NCBI RefSeq assembly: GCF_001294465.1
Contig: NZ_LGAA01000011.1
Coordinates: 1 to 64,000 of the forward strand
Source: Moellerella wisconsensis ATCC 35017
GTDB lineage: Bacteria; Pseudomonadota; Gammaproteobacteria; Enterobacterales; Enterobacteriaceae
Length of the DNA: 64,000 nucleotides
Direction of reading: 5' to 3'
In this document: one piece after another, positions 36,235-46,363 of the stretch
Position numbering within the stretch: the stretch's first letter is position 1
Layout of the letters: each line of letters begins with the position of its first letter
Notes under the pieces: model-generated
Database searches by the model: none
What the model was told of the DNA's origin: nothing
What the model saw: the letters and a program-made list of their open reading frames with translations, nothing else
Program-made: the position numbers and the translations under genes

Positions 36235-38751
36235 ATGTCAGGTAAAGATTTTGAACCCATAGGCAAGCGTAAAAAAACACGCCCAACTAAAAAACCAGCG
36301 AATTCTCGTCGCCGTCAGCGGCGGGATGATTATGATGAATCTCCATTCGATGATGAACAATTTAATGAACATACAGAGTATCAGCAAGAGGACGAACTGA
36401 TGGCGAAGAAAAGCAAAAAAGGGCGTCCGAATAAGCAAAAAAGTAAATGGCGTTGGTTTTGGCTATTGGTCAAAATCGCCTTGGTTATTACGCTGTTAGT
36501 CGGCATTTATGGGGTTTATTTATACCAAAAAGTCAGTGAACGCCTTGACGGCAAAGTGTGGGATCTTCCTGCCGCGGTGTATGGCCGTATGGTCAACCTC
36601 GAGCCAGGCATGGATTATAGTCAAGCCGAAATGGTACGCTTGTTGAATGGCATGCAGTATCGACAAGTCAATAAAATCACCCGCGCTGGGGAATTTGTGG
36701 TGAAAGGCAACACCATTGAGATGTTGCGTCGGCCATTTAATTTCCCTGATCAAAAAGAAGATCAGATCCTTGCTCGTTTATATTTTGAAAAAGGGCGCTT
36801 AGTTAAAATTGAGAATATGGAAAATAACCGTATTTTTGGTTTCTTCCGTCTCGATCCAAAATTAATCACGATGTTACAGTCGCCAAATAATGAACAGCGA
36901 TTAGTACTACCGATTGAAGATTTTCCTGAATCGTTAATTAAGGTGCTATTAGAAACTGAAGATCGCCGATTCTATGAGCACGACGGTGTCAGCATTTATT
37001 CTATTGGCCGTGCAGTGATAGCCAACTTAACCGCTGGACGTGCCGTGCAGGGGGGCAGTACCTTAACGCAGCAATTAGTCAAAAACTTATTTTTAACGAA
37101 CGAACGCACACTTACCCGTAAAGCCAACGAAGCCTATATGGCGGTACTGATGGACTACGGTTATAGCAAACAACGTATTTTAGAATTGTATCTCAATGAG
37201 GTGTATTTAGGCCAAAGTGGCGATGATCAAATTCGTGGTTTCCCATTGGCGAGCTTATATTACTTCGGTCGCCCGGTTGATGAACTCAGTCTTGATCAGC
37301 AGGCTTTATTGGTCGGCATGGTCAAAGGTGCCTCATTATATAACCCGTGGCGCAATCCTAAATCTGCCTTAGAACGCCGCAATGTAGTCTTGAAATTATT
37401 GGAATCGCGCGGTGTTATTGATCAGGCAATGTACGATGTTCTTAGTGCTCGCCCACTGGGCGTTAAAGCCAAAAGTGGCGTGATTACTCCACAGCCGGCA
37501 TTTATGCAAATGGTTCGCCAAGAACTAAGCGAAAAGCTGGGGGATAAATTTGATAATTTATCTGGGGCTAAAATATTTACTACTCTCGACCCTGTTTCGC
37601 AGGATGCAGCCGAAAACGCGGTAGAAAAAGGTGTAGAAAATTTAAGAGAAACACGAAAAATTAATGATTTAGAAGGCGCCATTGTTGTCGTTGATCGAAT
37701 TAATGGTGAAGTTCGGGCTATGGTCGGAGGTTCTCAGCCGCAATATTCAGGCTTTAATCGTGCTCTGAATGCTCGTCGCTCGATTGGTTCATTGGCCAAA
37801 CCTCCGGTCTATTTAGCCGCATTAAGTGAGCCTGATCGCTTCCGTTTAAATACTTGGCTATCCGACGAGCCATTAGCATTGAAAGTGGGTAATCAAACAT
37901 GGAAACCAAACAATTATGATCGCCAATTCCGTGGCCGAGTGATGTTGGTTGATGCGTTAGCTAAATCGCTAAATATTCCAACCGTTAACCTCGGTTTAGA
38001 AGTAGGGCTTGATCAAGTGGTTAATATTTTTGTGCGCTTAGGTGCACCGGCCAATGTATTAGAAAAAGTCCCGGCCATGCTACTTGGCGCGATAAACTTA
38101 ACCCCTATTGAAACAGCGCAGGTGTATCAAACCATTGGTGGTAACGGTAATCGCGCGAAGTTATCGGCATTACGCTCAGTTATTGATGGTGATGGTAATG
38201 AGATTTATCAAAGTTACCCTTCCGCGGAGCGAGCTGTTCCTGCTCAGGCTGCCTATTTGGCATTATATGGTATGCAGCAAGTGGTCGATCAAGGAACTTC
38301 GCGTGCATTAAAAACTAAGTTTGCAAAATATAACTTAGCTGCCAAAACCGGAACAACCAATGACTTACGTGATAGTTGGTTTGCGGGAATTGATGGTAAG
38401 GAAGTTACCATTGTTTGGGTAGGCCGTGATAATAATGGTCCAACTAACCTGACGGGCTCTACAGGCGCTCTGAAGATTTATCAACGCTATTTAGATAATC
38501 AAACGCCTTTAGAACTGATTAATCGTCCGCCAGAAGGTATCGTTGAGATGCGCGTTAATGCTGATGGACAATTTAATTGTTCAGAATTTGGCGGAGGGCG
38601 TGTGTTGCCAGTGTGGACTGAAAATCCACAATATTTATGTGAAACACAGTCCTCACAACAACCAAATTGGAATTTAAATAATAATACTAATCCACCACAA
38701 GAAAATGATGCACCGGATTGGGTTAAAGAGATGTTTGGCGGTAATAATTAA
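36235..38751 (+). CDS. mrcB: MrcB, penicillin-binding protein 1b
   Basis: The 838-residue bifunctional peptidoglycan synthase spans the inner membrane. It has a basic cytoplasmic N-terminus, one membrane helix (about residues 70-95), a UB2H-type domain, a glycosyltransferase (ETEDRRFYEHDG, QGGSTLTQQLVKNLF) and a transpeptidase with RSIGSLAKP (active Ser), SLN and KTGTTN. ATG 36235 has AGG 5 bases upstream and gives MSGKDFEPIGK, like E. coli MAGNDREPIG; GTG 36229 is less likely. A second start, ATG 36400 (Met56, MAKKSKKG), has AGAGG 8 bases upstream. It corresponds to the shorter PBP1b form of E. coli. A terminator follows. Confidence 0.95.
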   Translation: MSGKDFEPIGKRKKTRPTKKPANSRRRQRRDDYDESPFDDEQFNEHTEYQQEDELMAKKSKKGRPNKQKSKWRWFWLLVKIALVITLLVGIYGVYLYQKVSERLDGKVWDLPAAVYGRMVNLEPGMDYSQAEMVRLLNGMQYRQVNKITRAGEFVVKGNTIEMLRRPFNFPDQKEDQILARLYFEKGRLVKIENMENNRIFGFFRLDPKLITMLQSPNNEQRLVLPIEDFPESLIKVLLETEDRRFYEHDGVSIYSIGRAVIANLTAGRAVQGGSTLTQQLVKNLFLTNERTLTRKANEAYMAVLMDYGYSKQRILELYLNEVYLGQSGDDQIRGFPLASLYYFGRPVDELSLDQQALLVGMVKGASLYNPWRNPKSALERRNVVLKLLESRGVIDQAMYDVLSARPLGVKAKSGVITPQPAFMQMVRQELSEKLGDKFDNLSGAKIFTTLDPVSQDAAENAVEKGVENLRETRKINDLEGAIVVVDRINGEVRAMVGGSQPQYSGFNRALNARRSIGSLAKPPVYLAALSEPDRFRLNTWLSDEPLALKVGNQTWKPNNYDRQFRGRVMLVDALAKSLNIPTVNLGLEVGLDQVVNIFVRLGAPANVLEKVPAMLLGAINLTPIETAQVYQTIGGNGNRAKLSALRSVIDGDGNEIYQSYPSAERAVPAQAAYLALYGMQQVVDQGTSRALKTKFAKYNLAAKTGTTNDLRDSWFAGIDGKEVTIVWVGRDNNGPTNLTGSTGALKIYQRYLDNQTPLELINRPPEGIVEMRVNADGQFNCSEFGGGRVLPVWTENPQYLCETQSSQQPNWNLNNNTNPPQENDAPDWVKEMFGGNN
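36387..36402 (+). promoter_or_regulatory. Internal ribosome binding site and start for short PBP1b
   Basis: AGAGG (36387-36391) precedes ATG 36400 by 8 bases inside mrcB. E. coli mrcB uses an internal Met at the equivalent position (MPRKGKG) to make the shorter isoform. The conservation suggests two products here. Confidence 0.7.
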
Positions 38752-38859
38752 CCTTGTGGCTTACGCTGTATTGAACAAGTAACAGTGGGTTAATTATTAA
38801 CCTGAAAATAGAGAGTTAGGTTATTTGTAACTCTCTAAAATCAGTTATTTGATAGCCAT

Positions 38860-38899
38860 AAAAATGCCGCGTTGTATAAATACAGAGCGCGGCATTTTT
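38860..38899. terminator. Bidirectional terminator between mrcB and hemL
   Basis: AAAAATGCCGCG (38860-38871) pairs perfectly with CGCGGCATTTTT (38888-38899), with A and T runs on both sides. Confidence 0.9.
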
Positions 38900-38944
38900 T
38901 TATGGGCTGTACTGATGCCGATTAATGAGCATCAGTAAAAACGA

Positions 38945-40231
38945 TTATTTGTCCATTTTGGCGAATGCTTCGCGTGCTGCCTCAAGAGTTTTATCAATAT
39001 CTTCATCGCTATGAGCAATCGACATAAAACCTGCCTCGAAGGCTGAAGGGGCTAAATAAATCCCTTTTTGCAGCATTAAATGGAAGAACTGTTTAAAGCG
39101 TTCGGTATTACACTGCATCACATCTTGATAGCAAGTTACGCGTTTGGCATCGGTGAAGAAAATACCAAACATGCCGCCAACATGATTGACGACCAGCGGG
39201 ATCCCTTCTTCTTCGGCTACTTTTTCTAATCCACGCGCCAGTTTGTCGGTTAATTCCGCGAGTCGAGCATGTACGCCAGGTTGAGCGACTTCATTTAAAC
39301 AGGCTAATCCCGCCGCCATCGCGACAGGGTTACCGGATAAAGTCCCTGCTTGATAAACTGGGCCAATAGGAGCCAGTTTTTGCATTACATCAAAACGCCC
39401 ACCAAATGCGCCGACAGGCATACCGCCGCCAATAATTTTACCTAGGCAGGTTAAATCTGGCACTACGCCGTAGTAGTCTTGAGCTCCACCTAGGGCAACG
39501 CGGAAGCCTGTCATGACTTCATCAATGATAAGCAAGGCACCGAATTCATCACACAGTGCGCGTAGGCCCGGTAAAAAGTCTTGATTTGGCGGAATGCAAT
39601 TCATGTTACCTGCGACCGGCTCGACAATAATACAAGCAATGTCCTCAGGGTAGTTTTCAAACGCTTGACGCACTGAAGATAAGTCATTATAAGTACAGGT
39701 CAGCGTATGTTTTACAAAATCTTCTGGCACGCCCGGAGAATTAGGCTCACCCATGGTTAGCGCGCCTGAGCCCGCTTTAACTAGCAAGCAATCCGCGTGA
39801 CCATGATAGCAGCCTTCAAATTTAATGATTTTGTCACGTTCGGTATAACCACGGGCTAAGCGGATTGCGCTCATAGTCGCTTCGGTTCCCGAGTTAACCA
39901 TACGTATCATATCAATGGATGGCATTAATTCGCAGACTAAATCTGCCATTTGTACTTCAGCTGCGGTTGGTGCACCAAAGCTCAGGCCTTTATTAACCGC
40001 TTTTAGTACGGCATCACGAATGGCTGGGTGATTATGACCTAAGACCATCGGGCCCCATGAACCGACATAATCAATATAAGATTTACCATCTACATCATAG
40101 ATATAGGCACCATCAGCCCGCTCAATAAATAGAGGGGTACCGCCGACACCGTTAAAGGCACGTACCGGTGAATTTACGCCGCCGGGGATAAGTTGTTGTG
40201 CTTTGTCATAAAGTGTTTGAGAATGGCTCAT
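38945..40231 (-). CDS. hemL: HemL, glutamate-1-semialdehyde 2,1-aminomutase
   Basis: The 428-residue PLP enzyme forms 5-aminolevulinate, the haem precursor. Landmarks are [25 protein letters not shown]-like [31 protein letters not shown] and [16 protein letters not shown], whose Lys (about residue 265) binds PLP. ATG 40231 follows GGAG. It is divergent from erpA. In E. coli clcA lies between hemL and erpA; it is absent here. Confidence 0.95.
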   Translation of the reverse strand: MSHSQTLYDKAQQLIPGGVNSPVRAFNGVGGTPLFIERADGAYIYDVDGKSYIDYVGSWGPMVLGHNHPAIRDAVLKAVNKGLSFGAPTAAEVQMADLVCELMPSIDMIRMVNSGTEATMSAIRLARGYTERDKIIKFEGCYHGHADCLLVKAGSGALTMGEPNSPGVPEDFVKHTLTCTYNDLSSVRQAFENYPEDIACIIVEPVAGNMNCIPPNQDFLPGLRALCDEFGALLIIDEVMTGFRVALGGAQDYYGVVPDLTCLGKIIGGGMPVGAFGGRFDVMQKLAPIGPVYQAGTLSGNPVAMAAGLACLNEVAQPGVHARLAELTDKLARGLEKVAEEEGIPLVVNHVGGMFGIFFTDAKRVTCYQDVMQCNTERFKQFFHLMLQKGIYLAPSAFEAGFMSIAHSDEDIDKTLEAAREAFAKMDK

Positions 40232-40645
40232 TCAGGGCTCCAAGTAAGAAGGTGAGCTAATTAATACCGCCATTCTAATGCACTGTAGGGGTTAAGCCAA
40301 ATACTCCGCAGCACTGTTTTCCAAAAGTGCCAAAAAGTGTCACAATAGTTGAACCCATTGGTCGGGTATTAGATAATTACGATACTCGCCATACTTTAGG
40401 TTGCAGGTGTGCTCAGCATAAGGCGATGAATAAAGAGGGCTCAAATAGAAATAACAAAAAATTCAAATTGATGTTATTTCATTAGATTACCTTGGGTTTT
40501 ACCGGGCTATCTTGTCGGACTATTGTGAATTTTTCATGTTCTGCAACTGCGCCAGTTTAAGGGCAGTATTTAGAGTAGAGACAGATCAGAGTAAGCCTTG
40601 CTGGCTTCTGAATGAGATTACCGGTTTCCGGTTTGGAGTAATGAA
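40232..40645. promoter_or_regulatory. Divergent hemL-erpA control gap
   Basis: The 414 bases contain a candidate IscR site (40486-40510) and two leader hairpins just before erpA. One is AAGCC (40593-40597) with GGCTT (40603-40607); the other is ACCGG-TTT-CCGGT at 40620-40632, two bases before the ribosome binding site GGAG. No gene was found. Confidence 0.5.
40486..40510. promoter_or_regulatory. Possible type-2 IscR site upstream of erpA
   Basis: The 25 bases match six of nine fixed positions of the type-2 IscR consensus (outer A and T, CC at 5-6, GG at 20-21). E. coli erpA is under IscR control, which makes it plausible, but the match is incomplete. Confidence 0.3.
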
Positions 40646-40990
40646 ATGAGTGATAATGTAGCACTGCCTCTGCAATTTACCGATGCAGCAGCGATTAAAG
40701 TTAAAGACTTGGTTTCTGATGAAGAGAATCCAAATCTGCGTTTACGTGTCTATATCACCGGCGGCGGATGCAGTGGTTTTCAGTATGGGTTTACCTTTGA
40801 CGATAAAGTCAATGAAGGTGATTTAACAATCGAGAAACAAGGCGTTGAACTGGTTGTTGATCCGATGAGCTTACAATATTTAGTCGGTGGCTGTGTTGAT
40901 TATACCGAAGGTCTTGAGGGCTCTCGTTTTATTGTAACCAACCCGAATGCTAAAACGACGTGTGGCTGTGGTTCATCTTTCAGTATCTGA
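40646..40990 (+). CDS. erpA: ErpA, A-type Fe-S cluster carrier
   Basis: The 114-residue protein delivers Fe-S clusters to target apoproteins, including the isoprenoid enzymes IspG/IspH in E. coli. The three conserved cysteines are in [11 protein letters not shown] and [14 protein letters not shown] 40646 follows GGAG. The sequence [15 protein letters not shown]...[16 protein letters not shown] is typical. A terminator follows at 41091-41122. Confidence 0.96.
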   Translation: MSDNVALPLQFTDAAAIKVKDLVSDEENPNLRLRVYITGGGCSGFQYGFTFDDKVNEGDLTIEKQGVELVVDPMSLQYLVGGCVDYTEGLEGSRFIVTNPNAKTTCGCGSSFSI

Positions 40991-41090
40991 TACGGGTGAA
41001 AATTCGATTAGAATCCCCCTTATTTCACTATATTCAGCCCACTAATCTTCGTGGTACTGAATGCTTAGTTGTCAGCGAGCTACAAAATGA

Positions 41091-41122
41091 CCAAGGGGAT
41101 GAGCTCCGCCCCTTGGTTTTTT
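41091..41122. terminator. Terminator between erpA and btuF
   Basis: CCAAGGGG (41091-41098) pairs with CCCCTTGG (41109-41116), followed by six T. It is between convergent genes. Confidence 0.88.
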
Positions 41123-41140
41123 ATCGCCATTAAATTTGGT

Positions 41141-41986
41141 TTATTGGTTGATAGAATTGATTTGCGCGCACAATTGCTGAGCGGCTAGTAGACTTCTCGG
41201 ACCGGCTCGGTGAAACCAATCTTGATTTAATGAGATAATTTTGGCCTTCATTTGAGGTTGCCAAAACCGCTCAATAATTGATTTTTGATCTTCAGAACCT
41301 GCGATAATAATATATTCCGGCTGACGGACTAAAACTTGTTCGCGGCTCACTTGCGGCCAAGGAATTTGGCTGTTGGCAAAAATATTCTGTCCCCCACATA
41401 AAGCCACAATTTCATTTTGTAAGGTTTTCCCTCCGGCGGTAAACAGTGGCTGCGTTCCTAGCTGAATAAATACCGGTTTATTTAGAGTGTTATTTTGATA
41501 TTTCTGATGTAAATCATCTAATTGCTGTTGCAATAATTGTGTGGATTTTTTAGCGATATCAGGATGTGGGCTATATTCTGCTAGCGTATTTATTGCCGCA
41601 ATAATTTCATTGATTGAATTGGGATCAAAATAGATCACCGGAATACCCAAGGCTGCGATTTGGTCGAGCGGCCGCTGCGGATTCCCTCCGCGCCATGCGA
41701 GAATTAAATCAGGTTTTAAGGCAATAATACGTTCTAAGTTAATCCCTTGCCAATCAGCAACTTGTTCTAGTTTTTTGGCTTCAGGGGGATAATCGGAATA
41801 GGCACTAACTGCAATTAAACTATCTCCCATGCCTGCGGCGTAGGCTAGCTCTGTATTAGCGGGTGATAAACTAATAATACGTTGTTTTACCTCTGCATAA
41901 CTTACTGTGATTGAAAATATACTGGTAAATAACAGGGTGAAAATAACGGCTGCGATTGGGGGAATTCTAACGTGTATTTTATGCAT
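41141..41986 (-). CDS. btuF: BtuF, vitamin B12-binding periplasmic protein
   Basis: The 281-residue periplasmic protein delivers cobalamin to the BtuCD importer. It has a signal peptide (hydrophobic [23 protein letters not shown], cleaved near YAEV). The binding-protein domain contains [38 protein letters not shown] and [17 protein letters not shown]. The open frame starts with TTG at 42034, but ATG 41986 directly precedes the signal peptide and gives the normal length. It follows mtnN, as in E. coli, although yadS, its E. coli neighbour, is missing. Confidence 0.9.
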   Translation of the reverse strand: MHKIHVRIPPIAAVIFTLLFTSIFSITVSYAEVKQRIISLSPANTELAYAAGMGDSLIAVSAYSDYPPEAKKLEQVADWQGINLERIIALKPDLILAWRGGNPQRPLDQIAALGIPVIYFDPNSINEIIAAINTLAEYSPHPDIAKKSTQLLQQQLDDLHQKYQNNTLNKPVFIQLGTQPLFTAGGKTLQNEIVALCGGQNIFANSQIPWPQVSREQVLVRQPEYIIIAGSEDQKSIIERFWQPQMKAKIISLNQDWFHRAGPRSLLAAQQLCAQINSINQ

Positions 41987-42107
41987 CGCGCGCGATCCGT
42001 GATAGGTAAAATTAGCGACAGTTAATAAAACCAATAATTCACTGTGTTATCAATAACGCCTATTATTTTTATCGCGCAAATTAATAGCACAGTGATTAGT
42101 ATGATGA

Positions 42108-42800
42108 TTAATTAAGCTCAGTGAGCATCGCAGTAATCATTAATGAAGATTGGCGTGCGGCTACAGGTAAGAACTCATCAAAACTGGTGTGAGATTGTTT
42201 ATCTGCGACATCAGAAATTGCTCTAACCACCACAAATGGTACGTTAAATTGATGACAAACGTGGCCGACAGCTGCGGCTTCCATTTCTACCGCGGCCACT
42301 TGCGGGAAGATATGGCGAATACGTGCTAGCGGCTCAGAGCCATTAATAAAGGCATCGCCACTGCAAATTAAGCCACGAACCGCATTTAAATTTAATTGTT
42401 GGATGCATTTTTCTGCCAGTGCAATTAATTTTTCGTCAGCGATGAACGCGGGTGGACATTGTGCCATTTGGCCTGGTTCATAGCCGAAAGCAGTGACATC
42501 AGCGTCGTGATAGCGCACTTCAGTAGAAACCACAATATCGCCAACATTCAATGAGGCGTCTAATCCCCCGGCAGAGCCAGTATTGATAACAAAATCGGGT
42601 TTGAAGTGCTCAAGTAATAAAGTGGTGCCAATTGCCGCCGATACTTTACCAATACCTGATTTTAGTAGTGCGATATCAATCCCGTTTAATTTACCGCTGT
42701 AAATTTCACAGCCGCCAAGAGCCAGTGTTTGACATCCTTCAATTTGAGCGCGCAGAAGGGTCACTTCTTGCTCCATTGCACCTATAATACCGACTTTCAT
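42108..42800 (-). CDS. mtnN: MtnN, 5'-methylthioadenosine/S-adenosylhomocysteine nucleosidase
   Basis: The 230-residue enzyme cleaves adenine from methylthioadenosine and S-adenosylhomocysteine, clearing inhibitors and feeding methionine salvage and AI-2 synthesis. Catalytic motifs are [11 protein letters not shown] (Glu12 region), [22 protein letters not shown] and [10 protein letters not shown] (catalytic Asp). The length is close to that of E. coli Mtn (232). It is divergent from dgt, as in E. coli. Confidence 0.95.
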   Translation of the reverse strand: MKVGIIGAMEQEVTLLRAQIEGCQTLALGGCEIYSGKLNGIDIALLKSGIGKVSAAIGTTLLLEHFKPDFVINTGSAGGLDASLNVGDIVVSTEVRYHDADVTAFGYEPGQMAQCPPAFIADEKLIALAEKCIQQLNLNAVRGLICSGDAFINGSEPLARIRHIFPQVAAVEMEAAAVGHVCHQFNVPFVVVRAISDVADKQSHTSFDEFLPVAARQSSLMITAMLTELN

Positions 42801-43057
42801 TATGTGATACTCTTTGTTGGTTAATTAAACACTTACGTCTGTATACTCGCTCAATTATGGTAGATTATTTAGCGGGGATGAGTAAATATAAAAACGAGTC
42901 ATAAATTATGAAAATAATAAACAGCCTCCCGAACCATAATATGAGCCGTTACAGCGCTAATGCCATTAAGTGTAGCATTGAAAAGTCGGGTGGCTATAAG
43001 GTTTTATCATTAATTAAGTGATGATGAGATACCGCCAAATAAGCCAAGGGGAAATCA

Positions 43058-44581
43058 ATGGCTGAGATTAATTTCAAACAAAAACTGAGTTACCAGCGCA
43101 GTTATAATAGCCAAAAAAATATTACGTTAATTCCAGATGATGAAGATTTAATTAATCGCCAATTTGAAAGCGATCGCGGTCGAATTATTAATTCCGCAGC
43201 TATTCGCCGTTTACAACAGAAAACCCAAGTCTTTCCACTAGAACAAAATGCAGCGGTAAGAAGTCGTTTAACTCATTCCCTTGAAGTTCAACAAGTTGGG
43301 CGCTATATCTCTAAAACTGTATTTGCTGAATTAAGAAAACGCGGTTTGATTGAACACTATGGATTAACTGATCGAATTGATGCTTTTGAAAGTTTAGTCG
43401 AAATGGCGTGTTTGATGCACGATATCGGTAATCCACCGTTTGGACATTTTGGTGAAGCGGCGATTCAGAGTTGGTTTAAACAGCTATTATCACCAGAATA
43501 TCAATGGGATACCCAGCAATCCGACCCCTGTTTTATTGCGCCGCTAAAATTAACGGGTGAACCAAGGGGGGATTTATTTCGTCGCCAATTACGTCGCGAT
43601 CTGTGTTTATTTGAAGGTAATGCGCAGGGACTACGTATGGCTCATCAATTACTTAAATTGAATTTGACCTATGCCCAGATTGGTTCCATTTTAAAATATA
43701 CTCGAGGAGCTTATGATTTAGCGCCAGTCCCGGCTGAATTTAATTATCTAATGAAAAAACCCGGCTATTACTGGTCAGAATCTGCGTTTATTAGTGAATT
43801 ATGCAAAGCGTTAAATATGGGTAAATATTGCCGCTTCCCATTGTCATATATTATGGAAGCTGCCGATGATATTTCGTATTGTATTGCTGATCTAGACGAT
43901 GCAGTTGAAAAAGGCATATTTACCGTCGATCAGTTGAAGGATTATATTCGCCAAGAATGGGGCGACGTTACACCGGGTGATTTGTTTGAGCAAACAGTTA
44001 TTCGAGCGTATAAAAATATTAGCAATAATCATACTCGGCGTATTCAGCAAGATCAGTTTTTTATGTATTTACGGGTCAATATTACGAGTAAATTAGCGCC
44101 TTATAGTGCCCAGAGATTTATCGATAATTTGCCAGATATTTATTCTGGACATTTTAACAGCGCATTATTAGAAGATAAAAGCCAAGAACATCGATTGTTA
44201 TTGGCATTAAAACGCGTTGCTTCTCGTCATGTTTTTAGTCACCCTGAAGTTGAACAACTTGAATTGCAAGGTTACAAAATTATCAATGGGCTGCTGGATG
44301 CTTACCGTCCGTTATTATTGATGTCTCGCGTCGATTTTATGGCATTAGCTAAAGATGATCACCACCCAGATTATTTTATTGAAACTCGATTATTGCATAA
44401 GTTATCCAATAAGCATCGGCTCTCTTATCGAGAAGCTATTGAACAGATCGCTGCAACTGATGATAAAGAGAAAGATATGTTGGAATTTTATTATCGAGCA
44501 CGATTAATTCAAGATTATATCAGCGGCATGACTGATCATTATGCATATGAAGAATATCGTAAATTTATGGTGAGCAATTAA
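43058..44581 (+). CDS. dgt: Dgt, dGTP triphosphohydrolase
   Basis: The 507-residue HD-domain enzyme converts dGTP to deoxyguanosine and triphosphate. The metal-binding residues are in [30 protein letters not shown] and [17 protein letters not shown]. coli Dgt is 505 residues. ATG 43058 follows AAGGGG. In E. coli degP follows; here a 430-base gap leads into rlmD. Confidence 0.95.
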   Translation: MAEINFKQKLSYQRSYNSQKNITLIPDDEDLINRQFESDRGRIINSAAIRRLQQKTQVFPLEQNAAVRSRLTHSLEVQQVGRYISKTVFAELRKRGLIEHYGLTDRIDAFESLVEMACLMHDIGNPPFGHFGEAAIQSWFKQLLSPEYQWDTQQSDPCFIAPLKLTGEPRGDLFRRQLRRDLCLFEGNAQGLRMAHQLLKLNLTYAQIGSILKYTRGAYDLAPVPAEFNYLMKKPGYYWSESAFISELCKALNMGKYCRFPLSYIMEAADDISYCIADLDDAVEKGIFTVDQLKDYIRQEWGDVTPGDLFEQTVIRAYKNISNNHTRRIQQDQFFMYLRVNITSKLAPYSAQRFIDNLPDIYSGHFNSALLEDKSQEHRLLLALKRVASRHVFSHPEVEQLELQGYKIINGLLDAYRPLLLMSRVDFMALAKDDHHPDYFIETRLLHKLSNKHRLSYREAIEQIAATDDKEKDMLEFYYRARLIQDYISGMTDHYAYEEYRKFMVSN

Positions 44582-45012
44582 TTAAGGTTAATTATCAACT
44601 TAAAGTTTGGTTAATGGTTTCATTATGACTATTAATGATGGATTCCCCCTTTAATAAAGGTAAATCTGATGTGTTTTATTATGTTACCTCAATTTGACTC
44701 ACAGTTTTTTAGTTAAAGTACTCGGGGTAAATGATACACTTAAGAAAAATATGACATTCTTAGATACGTTATTTTTAGTCAATAAATGAAAAATAATATT
44801 TCGATGATAATAGCGATAGAGCTGAGGCAAAATAGACTAATATCCGCCGTTGAGTATCGATCATGATGTATTAATTAATGCGCTGTTCTTACCGATGAAT
44901 TATGTCTTTGCTTAACTAATTTACAGATTCTTTTTAAGAAGTTCGGTGCCAGAAAGTTAATTTCCCCTTATAATAGGGTTAACTTAAAATTTTATTCCTC
45001 GTAGTGACTAAT
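44582..45012. other. Gap between dgt and rlmD
   Basis: The 431 AT-rich bases contain no credible gene or clear terminator. A -10-like TATAAT at 44969-44974, with a poor -35 near 44946, may drive rlmD-relA. The two flanking gene blocks are separate in E. coli, so this is a synteny breakpoint. Confidence 0.4.
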
Positions 45013-46347
45013 ATGGTGCAATTTTACTCGCCACATCGCCGTTCCATTCAGCGCCGTACTCTCACGGTTTGTGCAGATAATTTAGATGCCGCAGGGCAGG
45101 GAGTTGCTCGTGCTGAGGGTAAAACAATTTTTGTTGCCGGTCTCTTACCCGCAGAAGAAGCCAGGGTTGAATTAATCGAAGAAAAACGTCAATTTGGCAA
45201 AGCGAAAATCATTAAACGCTTTTCAGACAGCCCTTGGCGAGTGGTGCCTAAATGTCAGCATTTTGCTAAATGTGGCGGATGCCAGCAACAACATGCGGCA
45301 ATTGCTTTACAACGAAAAAGTAAAGCCGATGTTTTATCTCGTTTAGTCGCCCGAGAAACCGGCGTTGAATTATCCGCTGAACCGGTAATTTGTGGTGCCG
45401 AATACGGTTATCGGCGCCGAGCACGTTTGGGGCTTCAATACCAAGCAAAACAACGGCATTTGGTGATGGGCTTTAGGCAAAGTCAGTCGAATACGCTAGT
45501 GGACATAAAAATGTGCCCAGTCATGCAGCCTGAGCTAGAAAATATTTTATTGCCATTATCAAAATGCCTAAATCAACTAAAATCCGCCCCGCGTTTGGGT
45601 CATGTTGAGCTAATCTATGCCGATAATGTGCTGATGGTGGTATTACGGCATCTCGATCCGCTTCCCAAAGCAGATAAACTACAATTGCATCAATTTGCAT
45701 TGCAGCATAGTCTCAAGGTGTTACTAAACCAGGGGGATCGCCAGCTTGAAACGTTAGATAGCGCAGAAAATATTACGCCAATGTATCAGGTTGCGGATAC
45801 CCTGCTGACCTTCAATCCGCTGAATTTTATTCAGGTTAACAGCCAAATTAATCAGCAGATGGTGGCTCAAGCGATTGAATGGTTAGCGCCACAACGTGAT
45901 GATCGAGTTTTAGATCTGTTCTGTGGAATGGGGAATTTTACTTTGCCTCTGGCGCGTTATGCCGGTGAAGTGGTGGGCGTTGAGGGGGTTGAAACATTGG
46001 TGTTGAATGCTCAACATAATGCGCGGCTTAATGAATGCCATAACGCCACATTTTTTCATGAAAATCTTGAGGCCGATATTCAATCTCAACCTTGGGCGCA
46101 ACAAGGTTTTAATAAGGTTCTGCTAGATCCCGCGCGGGCAGGAGCTGCGGGGGTTATGGCGCATATCGCTAAGCTGTTACCGGAAAAAGTAGTCTATGTT
46201 TCGTGTAACCCGACAACATTGGCACGTGATAGTAAAATTTTATTGGATGCCGGCTACAATTTAGTAAATTTACGGATGCTGGATATGTTTCCGCAGACCG
46301 GTCATTTAGAATCAATGGCATTATTTGTCCGTACTCCGACGATTTAA
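45013..46347 (+). CDS. rlmD: RlmD, 23S rRNA m5U1939 methyltransferase
   Basis: The 444-residue Fe-S methyltransferase uses SAM to methylate U1939 of 23S rRNA. It has an N-terminal TRAM-like domain, Fe-S cysteines in [16 protein letters not shown] plus MCPVMQP, the SAM motif [16 protein letters not shown], and the catalytic [13 protein letters not shown]. Two starts are possible: GTG 45004 and ATG 45013. The latter begins MVQFYS, like E. coli MAQFYS. relA follows 16 bases later, so the two probably share a transcript. Confidence 0.92.
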   Translation: MVQFYSPHRRSIQRRTLTVCADNLDAAGQGVARAEGKTIFVAGLLPAEEARVELIEEKRQFGKAKIIKRFSDSPWRVVPKCQHFAKCGGCQQQHAAIALQRKSKADVLSRLVARETGVELSAEPVICGAEYGYRRRARLGLQYQAKQRHLVMGFRQSQSNTLVDIKMCPVMQPELENILLPLSKCLNQLKSAPRLGHVELIYADNVLMVVLRHLDPLPKADKLQLHQFALQHSLKVLLNQGDRQLETLDSAENITPMYQVADTLLTFNPLNFIQVNSQINQQMVAQAIEWLAPQRDDRVLDLFCGMGNFTLPLARYAGEVVGVEGVETLVLNAQHNARLNECHNATFFHENLEADIQSQPWAQQGFNKVLLDPARAGAAGVMAHIAKLLPEKVVYVSCNPTTLARDSKILLDAGYNLVNLRMLDMFPQTGHLESMALFVRTPTI

Positions 46348-46363
46348 TAGGTAGGGAGATATT

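Noticed and set aside
41987-42034. TTG-initiated extension of btuF
   Set aside because: It would bury the signal peptide 16 residues inside; ATG 41986 fits better.
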